Assembly (NCBI GenBank): GCA_910576935.1
Contig: CAJTKG010000012.1
Coordinates: forward strand, 7,206 to 71,205
Length of the DNA: 64,000 bases
Direction of reading: 5' to 3'
Source: an uncultured Muribaculaceae bacterium
GTDB taxonomy: Bacteria > Bacteroidota > Bacteroidia > Bacteroidales > Muribaculaceae
Below are positions 1 through 6,419 of this stretch, piece by piece; within the stretch, counting starts at the first letter, position 1, and every line of letters starts with the position of its first letter. Below the pieces are notes generated by a model. The model was not told the DNA's origin and ran no database searches. It was given only the letters and a program-made list of their open reading frames with translations. A program made the translations under genes and the position numbers.

Positions 1-129
1 GGCCACGGTAACCATCTGGGTATGCGAGGCCTTGATGGCTTCGGCCATTTCTGTGTTTGAACGGAATTTTCCCGTTCCCACAAAGAGGCGTGACGTGAAT
101 GTGCGTCCGCCGATGATAAGATCGTTCAT
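1..129 (-). CDS. thiG: Thiazole synthase ThiG, N-terminal fragment
   Basis: The reverse strand from 129 down to the window edge encodes 43 residues beginning [20 protein letters not shown], which matches the N-terminus of ThiG. ThiG is the TIM-barrel enzyme that forms the thiazole ring of thiamine from deoxyxylulose 5-phosphate, dehydroglycine or iminoglycine, and ThiS thiocarboxylate. Its ATG overlaps the thiE stop codon (ATGA), so it is the fourth gene of the operon that starts at thiS. The gene is cut by the window edge and is not broken within the part seen. Confidence 0.93.
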   Translation of the reverse strand, partial: MNDLIIGGRTFTSRLFVGTGKFRSNTEMAEAIKASHTQMVTVA

Positions 130-749
130 ATTCTTTTGTTTATCAGATTGATTATCTGTGATGTCGTGGCTGACGGATCGTCGGCCCGCAATATTGTGCC
201 CGAGAGCGCGATGCCGGTGATGCCGGTGGTCATAAGCACTTCGATATCGTCAGCGGTGATGCCGCCGATGGCTACGACCGGGATGTCATATCGCTCCCTG
301 CGGCAGCGCGCCATGATGTTGCGGTAGCCGTCCAAGCCGAGAATGGGGCTGAGACGTTTTTTTGTCTCCGTGAAGCGGAACGGTCCGAGGCCGATATAAT
401 CGGCTCCGGCTGCGACAGCCGCCATTATGTCGTCAAATGTGTTTGCCGTGGCGCCTATGATCTTACCGGAACCGAGTATACGGCGCGCTTCGGTCACGGG
501 CATGTCGTTTTTTCCAAGGTGAACGCCGTCGGCTCCTGTGGCTTCGACGAGGTCGACATGGTCGTCGATGATAAACGTGGCTCCGGCGGCGCGGCACAAT
601 GGCGCGAGCCGGCGTCCGACGGCGATAATGCGTTGGTCTGACTCGTCTTTCATGCGCAGTTGTATCCAGCGGCATCCGCCGTGCAGAGCGGCTTCGGCGC
701 CGTCGAGATAGCCGTGGCGTTCGTTTTTGTGGGTTATGAATTGCAGCAT
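126..749 (-). CDS. thiE: Thiamine-phosphate synthase ThiE
   Basis: This 207-residue protein couples the HMP pyrimidine diphosphate to thiazole phosphate, giving thiamine monophosphate. The family landmarks are present: the substrate-binding QLRMKD motif (about residues 30-35), an IIDDHVDL strand, [16 protein letters not shown] followed by a TETKK segment, and VAIGGI near the end. I chose the start at [10 protein letters not shown] because the open frame upstream (to 803) runs into the preceding gene and is not ThiE-like. Its first 16 bases overlap the end of the tenI-like gene, and its stop overlaps the thiG start, so translation is probably coupled. It keeps the Arg and Lys of the diphosphate-binding motif that the preceding paralogue lacks, so this is the likely functional synthase. 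Confidence 0.93.
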   Translation of the reverse strand: MLQFITHKNERHGYLDGAEAALHGGCRWIQLRMKDESDQRIIAVGRRLAPLCRAAGATFIIDDHVDLVEATGADGVHLGKNDMPVTEARRILGSGKIIGATANTFDDIMAAVAAGADYIGLGPFRFTETKKRLSPILGLDGYRNIMARCRRERYDIPVVAIGGITADDIEVLMTTGITGIALSGTILRADDPSATTSQIINLINKRI

Positions 750-1324
750 TGTAATAAACGTTTGATGTGTTGTGTGATATTTTCGATTCCACCCGACCCC
801 CATGCAGCGCCGAGCGCGGCCACGCCCGAGAAGCCTGTGTCGCGCAGTCGGCCGATTGTGTCGGCGCTGACGCCTCCGAGGGCGAATGTGTCACTGTCGA
901 GCCGCCCGTCGTCAAAGGCGCCGCGCAGTTCGTCGGGTGTGAAAATGGTTGTATAGCCTTGTTTTGAAATGCTGTCGAAAACAGGGCTTATGAAGCGGTA
1001 ATCGGTAATGGGAGCGGCAGCGACAACTTCAGCTATGGAGTGGCACGAACGGCTGACGATGCCTTTGAAATCTTCGGGCGTTGAAGGGTTGCGGCTGTTG
1101 AGGTGTATGCCGCAGCCATAGCGCAGGGCCAGCGGGTGGCAGTCGTTGAGCGAGAGCCGGCCGCGATAGTGTCGGTCAATGCGCCCGATGATGCCGGCGA
1201 TGGTTTCGGCTGACAGCCGGGGATGACGCAGGTGTACACGTTCGACACCGAGGTCGAGCATCGTCATGATGGCCTCGGCTTCGGCCCGGACGGGTGTCTC
1301 GGGTGTGATGACAATAAGTCTCAT
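734..1324 (-). CDS. ThiE/TenI-family protein, TenI-like
   Basis: This 196-residue TIM-barrel protein belongs to the ThiE/TenI family. The ThiE landmarks are present but altered: the usual QLR-K motif reads VHLRHPR, the IINDR strand reads LSLNDCHPLA, GVHLGQ reads GIHLNSRN, and the GPIFPTPTK loop reads SPVFDSISKQGY. The loss of the lysine and of the phosphate loop resembles TenI, the thiazole tautomerase, more than a true synthase. The start MRLIVITPET is chosen over the longer frame to 1387 because it sits four bases inside the thiS stop (ATGA-type overlap). The gene lies between thiS and thiE. The exact role (tautomerase or a second synthase) is inferred. Confidence 0.85.
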   Translation of the reverse strand: MRLIVITPETPVRAEAEAIMTMLDLGVERVHLRHPRLSAETIAGIIGRIDRHYRGRLSLNDCHPLALRYGCGIHLNSRNPSTPEDFKGIVSRSCHSIAEVVAAAPITDYRFISPVFDSISKQGYTTIFTPDELRGAFDDGRLDSDTFALGGVSADTIGRLRDTGFSGVAALGAAWGSGGIENITQHIKRLLQCCNS

Positions 1325-1521
1325 CCGCCGCAGACAGCTCTGATGACGGTGATTTTCATCGCTTCTTCGAGCTGCGTCGACGCCCATGATTCGCGACGCA
1401 CCACCTTGCCGCCTATAGCGACGGCTGTGCCGGGCAGAGCGAGGCCTTCGCGCTCGAGCAGAGTTGCGATATCGGTTGAGCCTTTGGCGTCGACGGCCTT
1501 GTTGTTGATAAATATTTTCAT
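1321..1521 (-). CDS. thiS: Sulfur carrier protein ThiS
   Basis: This 66-residue ubiquitin-like protein begins MKIFINNKAV and ends in Gly-Gly, the tail that is adenylated and thiocarboxylated to deliver sulfur to ThiG. The length matches ThiS. I reject the longer frame to 1668 because it would run through the TPP riboswitch. The first gene of the thiamine operon, it is preceded by the riboswitch and a good promoter and overlaps the tenI-like gene by four bases. Confidence 0.93.
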   Translation of the reverse strand: MKIFINNKAVDAKGSTDIATLLEREGLALPGTAVAIGGKVVRRESWASTQLEEAMKITVIRAVCGG

Positions 1522-1595
1522 AATCGACCTTTTTGTGAGGGGTTGCCGCCGCAGGAACAAGGGCAAGGTGTGAATCTGCAATAGTGCAATACTAT

Positions 1596-1679
1596 GAACA
1601 AGTCCTTTCGACGGTACTAACCGTGTCAAGTTCATAGGGTATAATCTCAGCCTCGGTCGATGAGGCACCCCTCTTGTTG
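1596..1679 (-). ncRNA. TPP riboswitch (THI element)
   Basis: Read on the minus strand, this stretch contains the conserved THI-box words GGGGTGCC, GCTGAGATTATACCC, a GAACTTGA-like segment and CGGTTAGTACCG, followed by the closing CTTGTT. The closing helix P1 pairs 1673-1678 with 1597-1602. It lies between the promoter and thiS, where a TPP riboswitch is expected. A second CCCTTGTTC copy at 1555-1563 could compete for the same P1 strand, which suggests an alternative fold when ligand is absent. That switching mechanism is inference. Confidence 0.95.
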
Positions 1680-1690
1680 GAATTCGGGGG

Positions 1691-1722
1691 CAAAGATATG
1701 CCTAAATATTGAAAAGACCAAA
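1691..1722 (-). promoter_or_regulatory. Promoter of the thiamine operon
   Basis: On the minus strand there is a TTTG at 1722-1719, 20 bases, then TATCTTTG at 1698-1691. This is a full match to the Bacteroidota -33/-7 consensus and lies just upstream of the TPP riboswitch. Confidence 0.8.
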
Positions 1723-1761
1723 ATAAATCGCCTATCCGTCGGCTATACGGGTAAATTTTGT

Positions 1762-1769
1762 TACTTTTG
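1762..1769 (+). promoter_or_regulatory. -7 box upstream of nagB
   Basis: TACTTTTG matches the TAnnTTTG -7 consensus 43 bases upstream of the nagB start. No clear TTTG -33 element is seen at the usual distance. Confidence 0.5.
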
Positions 1770-1811
1770 CAGCAGAAACAACTATATTAACCACTATAAA
1801 ATTTAATCATC

Positions 1812-2621
1812 ATGAGACTGATTATTGAAAAGAATTATGACGAGGTTTCACGCTGGGCTGCCAATTATGTCGCAGCCCGCATCAACGAGGCGTGTCCCAC
1901 TCCCGATAAACCATTTGTGCTCGGCTGTCCGACTGGCAGTTCGCCTCTGGGTATGTACCGTCACCTTATCAAACTCAACAAAGAGGGCAAAGTGTCGTTC
2001 AAAAACGTCGTTACGTTCAACATGGATGAATACTGCGGTATTCCCCGCGACCACGAGCAGAGCTATTACACATTCATGTGGACCAACTTCTTCAACCAGA
2101 TAGACATTCTGCCCGAGAATGTCAATATCCTCAACGGCAACGCCGCCGATCCGGCAGAGGAATGCCGCCGTTATGAAGAGAAAATCGCCTCTTATGGCGG
2201 TATCGATCTTTTCCTTGGCGGTGTCGGTCCCGACGGACATATCGCGTTCAACGAGCCCGGTTCGTCTCTGACATCAAAGACCCGCATGAAGACATTGACT
2301 CAGGATACTATAATCGCCAACTCGCGTTTCTTTGAAAACAATGTCGACCTCGTGCCCAAGACTGCGCTCACTGTCGGCGTCGGCACTATCATGAGCGCCA
2401 AGAGTGTGCTGTTGATTGTCAATGGCTATAACAAGGCCCGCGCTCTGCATCACGGTGTCGAGGGCGGCATCTCGCAGATGTGGACGATCTCGGCCCTCCA
2501 GCTTCATGCCAAGGCACTTCTCGTCGCCGACGAAGACGCCTGTGCTGAACTTAAGGTTTCGACCTACCGCTATTTCAAAGACATCGAGAAAGCCAATCTC
2601 GATCCCGAGTCGCAGCTCTAA
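1812..2621 (+). CDS. nagB: Glucosamine-6-phosphate deaminase
   Basis: The 269-residue protein converts glucosamine 6-phosphate to fructose 6-phosphate and ammonia, feeding amino sugars from mucin or peptidoglycan into glycolysis. Visible family features are the phosphate-binding CPTGSSPLGMY loop (about residues 39-49), FNMDEYCG with the catalytic Asp, the GGVGPDGHIAFNEPGSS segment with the ring-opening His, and the C-terminal lid region. Length is normal for NagB (about 266-270). The gene stands alone with a -7 box upstream and a strong hairpin terminator downstream. Confidence 0.96.
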   Translation: MRLIIEKNYDEVSRWAANYVAARINEACPTPDKPFVLGCPTGSSPLGMYRHLIKLNKEGKVSFKNVVTFNMDEYCGIPRDHEQSYYTFMWTNFFNQIDILPENVNILNGNAADPAEECRRYEEKIASYGGIDLFLGGVGPDGHIAFNEPGSSLTSKTRMKTLTQDTIIANSRFFENNVDLVPKTALTVGVGTIMSAKSVLLIVNGYNKARALHHGVEGGISQMWTISALQLHAKALLVADEDACAELKVSTYRYFKDIEKANLDPESQL

Positions 2622-2634
2622 GCTACGTCATGTG

Positions 2635-2678
2635 AACAACAATAGCGGCGCCCCATCAGGGGCGCCGCTATTGTTGTT
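2635..2678. terminator. Bidirectional terminator between nagB and glsB
   Basis: A perfect 20-base-pair stem (2635-2654 with 2659-2678) with a four-base loop ATCA lies between the convergent nagB and glsB-like genes. The A-rich left foot and T-rich right foot allow it to work in both directions. Confidence 0.85.
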
Positions 2679-2693
2679 CTATAATGCCGGTTG

Positions 2694-3644
2694 TCAGACG
2701 TGTCCGATTCTCATGTCGTCGGGATGGAAAGTGTCGATATGGCGCTGTTTCTTTTCTTCGAGTATTTCCGAGATGGCAAGGAAAATGCCGCTTTCCTCGA
2801 CGTTGCCGAATTCGTCGTTTACGGCGGTGCCGAACATGCGCATCGTCGGCGACAGACTCATATATGCGTTGACCAAGGGCGGGATGTTGTCGCCGTGGTG
2901 ACGTATCTCGGCGTTGAGAATCTTGTAGTCAGACTTGAAATCGTCGCCTGTGAAAATCCGTGCAAGAGTTTCGGTGTCGGCGTTAGTCTCGAGAGGTGTG
3001 ATCGGCGTGACGAGGCGGTCGGGGTCCGGAAAATGTTTGTTTAGGAAGTATAGTATCATGTCGCGGCATTCGGCCGTGTAGCTTGGATACATCGTCACTT
3101 TGCCGAACAGATATTTCATGTCGGGGTGTATTACAGTGAGCGAGCCGAGGCCGTCCCAGAGGTTGTCGAGAGTGTATATCGCTTTTGCCCCGGCGCGCGA
3201 CGACTGGTATTCGGGGCGCACGAACGAGCGTCCCAGTTCGATGGTGTAGGGCAGATAGTCGGTGATAAACTCGGGCGAGAATCTAAACATGTGACTCGTG
3301 GCGATTCGCGGCACACCGTCCTCAATGACAATGTCGCGGCCGCAGATGAAACGGTAGCCTCCGAGTATGAGCTTATTCTCGGGATCCCAGACGATCAGCT
3401 GTTTGCATGGCGGAGCCATCGTGTCGAAGCGGTCGATGTCACATTCAAGCCCGGTGCCGCCGCCGGCGAGACGGAATGAAATCTCGCGCAGACGTCCGAT
3501 CTCACGCATCACTCCGGGACAGCTGTCGGCAGTGATAACATATATGTCGTTGTTGCCTTTGTTTGTCTTGCGGAGAAAATATTCGGGTTTGAGCTCGGCT
3601 TCGATGATGTTGATGTCTACCGGGTCAATTATTTTTTCGTTCAT
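2694..3644 (-). CDS. glsB: GlsB-like N-acyltransferase (glycine lipid synthesis)
   Basis: The 316-residue protein resembles the OlsB/hemolysin-type GNAT N-acyltransferases, with an acyl-acceptor segment around FRLAGGGTG, a GGYRFICGRD strand and an ELGRSFVRPEYQ motif. In Bacteroides thetaiotaomicron the homologous pair GlsB-GlsA makes glycine lipids: GlsB N-acylates glycine and GlsA adds the second, ester-linked acyl chain. Here the gene directly follows an acyltransferase that fits GlsA, overlapping it by 20 bases, as expected for that pair. The enzyme would act at the inner face of the cytoplasmic membrane. The family is clear; the substrate glycine (rather than ornithine or another amino acid) is inferred from the taxon and gene order. 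Confidence 0.8.
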   Translation of the reverse strand: MNEKIIDPVDINIIEAELKPEYFLRKTNKGNNDIYVITADSCPGVMREIGRLREISFRLAGGGTGLECDIDRFDTMAPPCKQLIVWDPENKLILGGYRFICGRDIVIEDGVPRIATSHMFRFSPEFITDYLPYTIELGRSFVRPEYQSSRAGAKAIYTLDNLWDGLGSLTVIHPDMKYLFGKVTMYPSYTAECRDMILYFLNKHFPDPDRLVTPITPLETNADTETLARIFTGDDFKSDYKILNAEIRHHGDNIPPLVNAYMSLSPTMRMFGTAVNDEFGNVEESGIFLAISEILEEKKQRHIDTFHPDDMRIGHV

Positions 3645-4482
3645 TGGCGCTACTGTCTTTTAGGTTGTAAACGATGTCTTTGATTTCCATGGCTTTGCCC
3701 TGCAGGTCGCCTCCGTCGGCGAGAGCAAGGTGGCTTATGGGATAACCGCAGATTATCTCGAATGTCTTGCTCTCTGACTTGAAGACTTCGCGAGGCAGGA
3801 GCAACATTTCGAGATTGAATCTGATGCCGAGCTTTTTCCGCAGCGCGGCGAAGCGGTAGAAGGTATTTGAATTGCAGCCGTCGAAATATACCGGCAGTAT
3901 GTCGCGTTTGAATTCTATGGCTTTGGCGACAAACATTTTGTGCCATGCCAGGTCGCGTATGACTCCGTTCTGACGGCGGGAGCATAGGCCGGCGGGGAAA
4001 ATTATGACCGGTTGGTCTCCGGCGAGCAGCCGGTCAATCTCGACGATTGAGCGACGGCTCTGTGCGCCATGTTTATTGATGGGTATAAAGCAGTTTTCGA
4101 GAGGTTTGACGGCCATAAGCAGATCGTTGACCAGAAATCTGACGCCTGAGCCGTAGATGCGGGTAAACAGTGAGATGAGCGCCATGCCGTCGAGTCCGCC
4201 GAGAGGGTGGTTGCAGACGATTATAAGTCTGTCGGTGCCTGCCGGCGGCAGATTCTCGAGACCCTTCACGTCGATTCTGATGTTGAGGTCATAGAAGACG
4301 CCGTCGCAGAAGTCGGCTCCCGTACGCGGGAAATTGTGCTCGAGCAGATAGTTGAGACGGTCCTGACAGATGAGTTTCTTGATCCGGGAGACGAGAGGAC
4401 GCGGTATGCGGCGCGCTTTGTCGCCGAGTCGTTCGGCGATAACGGCGTCGATGTCGATTTTTATCGGTTTGCTCTCACTCAT
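3625..4482 (-). CDS. glsA: GlsA-like O-acyltransferase (PlsC family)
   Basis: The 285-residue protein carries the PlsC-type catalytic motif NHPLGGLD (the HX4D box, about residues 91-98), a FIPINK segment and an IFPAGLCSR box that corresponds to the FPEG acceptor motif. Together with the overlapping downstream GlsB-like gene it fits the enzyme that O-acylates N-acyl glycine to make the mature glycine lipid. A general lysophospholipid acyltransferase role cannot be excluded from sequence alone. The divergent neighbour starts 108 bases away on the plus strand. Confidence 0.8.
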   Translation of the reverse strand: MSESKPIKIDIDAVIAERLGDKARRIPRPLVSRIKKLICQDRLNYLLEHNFPRTGADFCDGVFYDLNIRIDVKGLENLPPAGTDRLIIVCNHPLGGLDGMALISLFTRIYGSGVRFLVNDLLMAVKPLENCFIPINKHGAQSRRSIVEIDRLLAGDQPVIIFPAGLCSRRQNGVIRDLAWHKMFVAKAIEFKRDILPVYFDGCNSNTFYRFAALRKKLGIRFNLEMLLLPREVFKSESKTFEIICGYPISHLALADGGDLQGKAMEIKDIVYNLKDSSANERKNN

Positions 4483-4571
4483 TTTGAGGTAATTTCTGCG
4501 TTGCGGTTGAAATGAAATGCAAATTTATATAAAAATAATGTAAGAGTTGGCTTGTAAGCCGTTTTTTTGCC

Positions 4572-4579
4572 TAAATTTG
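4572..4579 (+). promoter_or_regulatory. -7 box very close to the epimerase-like start codon
   Basis: TAAATTTG matches the -7 consensus and ends only ten bases before the ATG at 4590, implying a leader of a few bases at most. Confidence 0.5.
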
Positions 4580-4589
4580 CTCATCAGCT

Positions 4590-5288
4590 ATGAATAATCG
4601 CGACGAAAAAGAAATTTTTGTACATGCGCCGGGGCGCGAGTTTGTCATGCCCTTTATCAGGCGTGATCTCAGGTCATATGCCTTGACCGAGATTGCCGGT
4701 GAGACAACGGATTATGCGGTAATGATTTCGACTACAGATGTCTATGCTGTGCCGGAAGGCGACGGTTTCAATGAATTGGCTCCGATCTCCGATAGTTCTG
4801 ACGCATATTTGGCCGAAGCGGCGTATATCGATAAGTGCCGGGCTCTCGGCTTGTCTCCGACCATATTGCGTTGCGGCCACATCGTCGGCACGGGCATGAA
4901 CGGTCTGCCGCGACGCATCGCCGAGAGCATCTACCGCGGTGTCTTTGTCGACATCAGGGGCAACACAGCCCGGCAGAGTTTTGTCCATGCCTCCGACCTT
5001 GGGCAGGCCATCGGCCTTACTCTCGGCTCGGGCGAAGTCTTTAACGTCACTGACGGTTGCGATCCGACGATGGCCGACTTTGCCGACGCGCTGGCTGTGC
5101 GTATAAGTCAGAAACGTCTGTTTTCGGTGTCTCCGCGAATTTTCAGATTCTTTTATGGCAAAAGATTTTACGGGCAACTGACGGAAAACAAAACCTTTTC
5201 GGGCGAGAAGTTGCGTTCGCGCGGATTCAAGGCCGCGCCCGTGACCGAATACCTGAAAACCCACGTTTACGACGATGAAAGTCTCTGA
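4590..5288 (+). CDS. Degenerate NAD-dependent epimerase/dehydratase-like protein
   Basis: The 232-residue protein is recognisable as an extended short-chain dehydrogenase from residue 42 onward: YAVMISTTDVYAVPEGDG matches the SST-VYG strand, TILRCGHIVGTG matches the substrate-domain strand, and the RQSFVHASDLGQAI segment matches the V-V-D-A helix. The N-terminal Rossmann half is only about 40 residues and has no Gly-rich GxxGxxG loop. Where the active site Tyr-x3-Lys is expected, residues 73-77 read YLAEA, so the lysine is absent. It may therefore bind a nucleotide sugar without redox chemistry, or be a pseudo-enzyme. Its end overlaps the start of the next gene by 14 bases, so the two are probably co-translated. 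Confidence 0.7.
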   Translation: MNNRDEKEIFVHAPGREFVMPFIRRDLRSYALTEIAGETTDYAVMISTTDVYAVPEGDGFNELAPISDSSDAYLAEAAYIDKCRALGLSPTILRCGHIVGTGMNGLPRRIAESIYRGVFVDIRGNTARQSFVHASDLGQAIGLTLGSGEVFNVTDGCDPTMADFADALAVRISQKRLFSVSPRIFRFFYGKRFYGQLTENKTFSGEKLRSRGFKAAPVTEYLKTHVYDDESL

Positions 5289-6114
5289 GGCGGTTTCGAC
5301 GGCCGGAGCGTCGTTAAAGAGCATAGTCAAGATGGCGTTGCTGTCGCGACGTCCGACGGTAAAACGAGCGTTAGAGGCTGAGGCCGCTCCGCTGGTGATT
5401 CTCGCCAACGGTCCGTCTTTGAGACGGACTATTGCCGAGCGACTTGACGACTTGAAGGAAATGTCGACGATGGCTGTCAACTTTGCCGCTTTGGCCGACG
5501 AGTTCATGCAGATCCGCCCCGGCAGATATATTCTGGCCGACCCTCATTTCTTCAGTCGTGTCGATGATAAGAATGTCGCTGCGCTATGGCGACGTCTGGC
5601 TGCGGTCGACTGGCCGATGACTCTATATGTCGATGCGCGTCAGGGCCATAGAGTATGGAATATGGCGGCGCTTCCGTCTAATGTAAGGGTCGAGATGTTC
5701 AACGCCGTAGGTGTGGAGGGTTGGCAATGGCTTGAGACAGTTGCATACCGCAGCGGGCTGGCGATGCCGCGCCCGCGCAATGTGCTGATACCTGCGATTA
5801 TGACAGCTATCAGGGCCGGATTCTCGGAAATTTATATCGCCGGTGCCGATCATTCGTGGCTTCAGTCGATATGGGTCACCGAAGATAACGAGGTAGTCTC
5901 GGTCCAGCCCCACTTCTACAAAGAGGATGACGACGAGAAAAAACGTGTCGTCAACGAATATAAGTCATATCGTCTGCATCAGATTCTCGAAAGCTTCAAG
6001 GTGGCCTTCGAGAGTTATCACCGCATAGCCCGATATGCACGCCGTGCCGGCGTGAAAATCTACAATTCGACCCCCGGGAGTTATATCGATGCCTTCGAGC
6101 GCAAGCCGTTCTGA
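5275..6114 (+). CDS. DUF115/GT42-like Rossmann protein
   Basis: The 279-residue protein has an ILANGPSL loop (residues 42-49), an MAVNFAAL strand, a YILADPHFF strand and a SEIYIAGADHSW strand (about 184-194). This set of motifs is shared by DUF115 (MptE-like) proteins and by CstII-type GT42 sialyltransferases, in which NGPSL binds the nucleotide. A role in modifying a surface glycan is plausible, but the true substrate is not visible. It overlaps the degenerate epimerase gene, which supports a joint role in sugar or polysaccharide metabolism. The C-terminus (IYNSTPGSYIDAF) resembles that of the same family, where the position of a short sugar-phosphate loop is conserved. Confidence 0.6.
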   Translation: MKVSEAVSTAGASLKSIVKMALLSRRPTVKRALEAEAAPLVILANGPSLRRTIAERLDDLKEMSTMAVNFAALADEFMQIRPGRYILADPHFFSRVDDKNVAALWRRLAAVDWPMTLYVDARQGHRVWNMAALPSNVRVEMFNAVGVEGWQWLETVAYRSGLAMPRPRNVLIPAIMTAIRAGFSEIYIAGADHSWLQSIWVTEDNEVVSVQPHFYKEDDDEKKRVVNEYKSYRLHQILESFKVAFESYHRIARYARRAGVKIYNSTPGSYIDAFERKPF

Positions 6115-6419
6115 TGTCGCTGTCTGTCGTGATATACAAACGAGGCTCTGTCGTCGCGACAGAGCCTCGTTTGTTGTGTATCTAACACTAAATACCTAAA
6201 ACCATTTGATAATACTTTTTTACTTATATTTGAATCCTGATTAAAACCTTTGGGTTGTCTTGGACCTGAATAATTATTTACAGGGGCAAAATTAACAAGC
6301 CTTTATCTGTATTACCGGCATATTTAGATTCAAATATAAATGAATATAAAATATATTTTAACTTAAAATATTGTAAAGCAATGTGTTTCGATAGTAACTG
6401 TTTTTCAAAAATATAAGTT
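6115..6419. other. AT-rich convergent intergenic region
   Basis: This 305-base gap lies between two convergent genes. It holds the terminator at 6136-6174 and then an AT-rich stretch. The 13-base word TTATATTTGAATC at 6224-6236 recurs exactly inverted at 6327-6339. No ORF or RNA gene is recognised. Confidence 0.6.
6136..6174. terminator. Hairpin terminator
   Basis: An 18-base-pair perfect stem (6136-6153 with 6157-6174) with a three-base loop follows the DUF115-like gene. The right arm ends in TTTGT. Confidence 0.85.
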
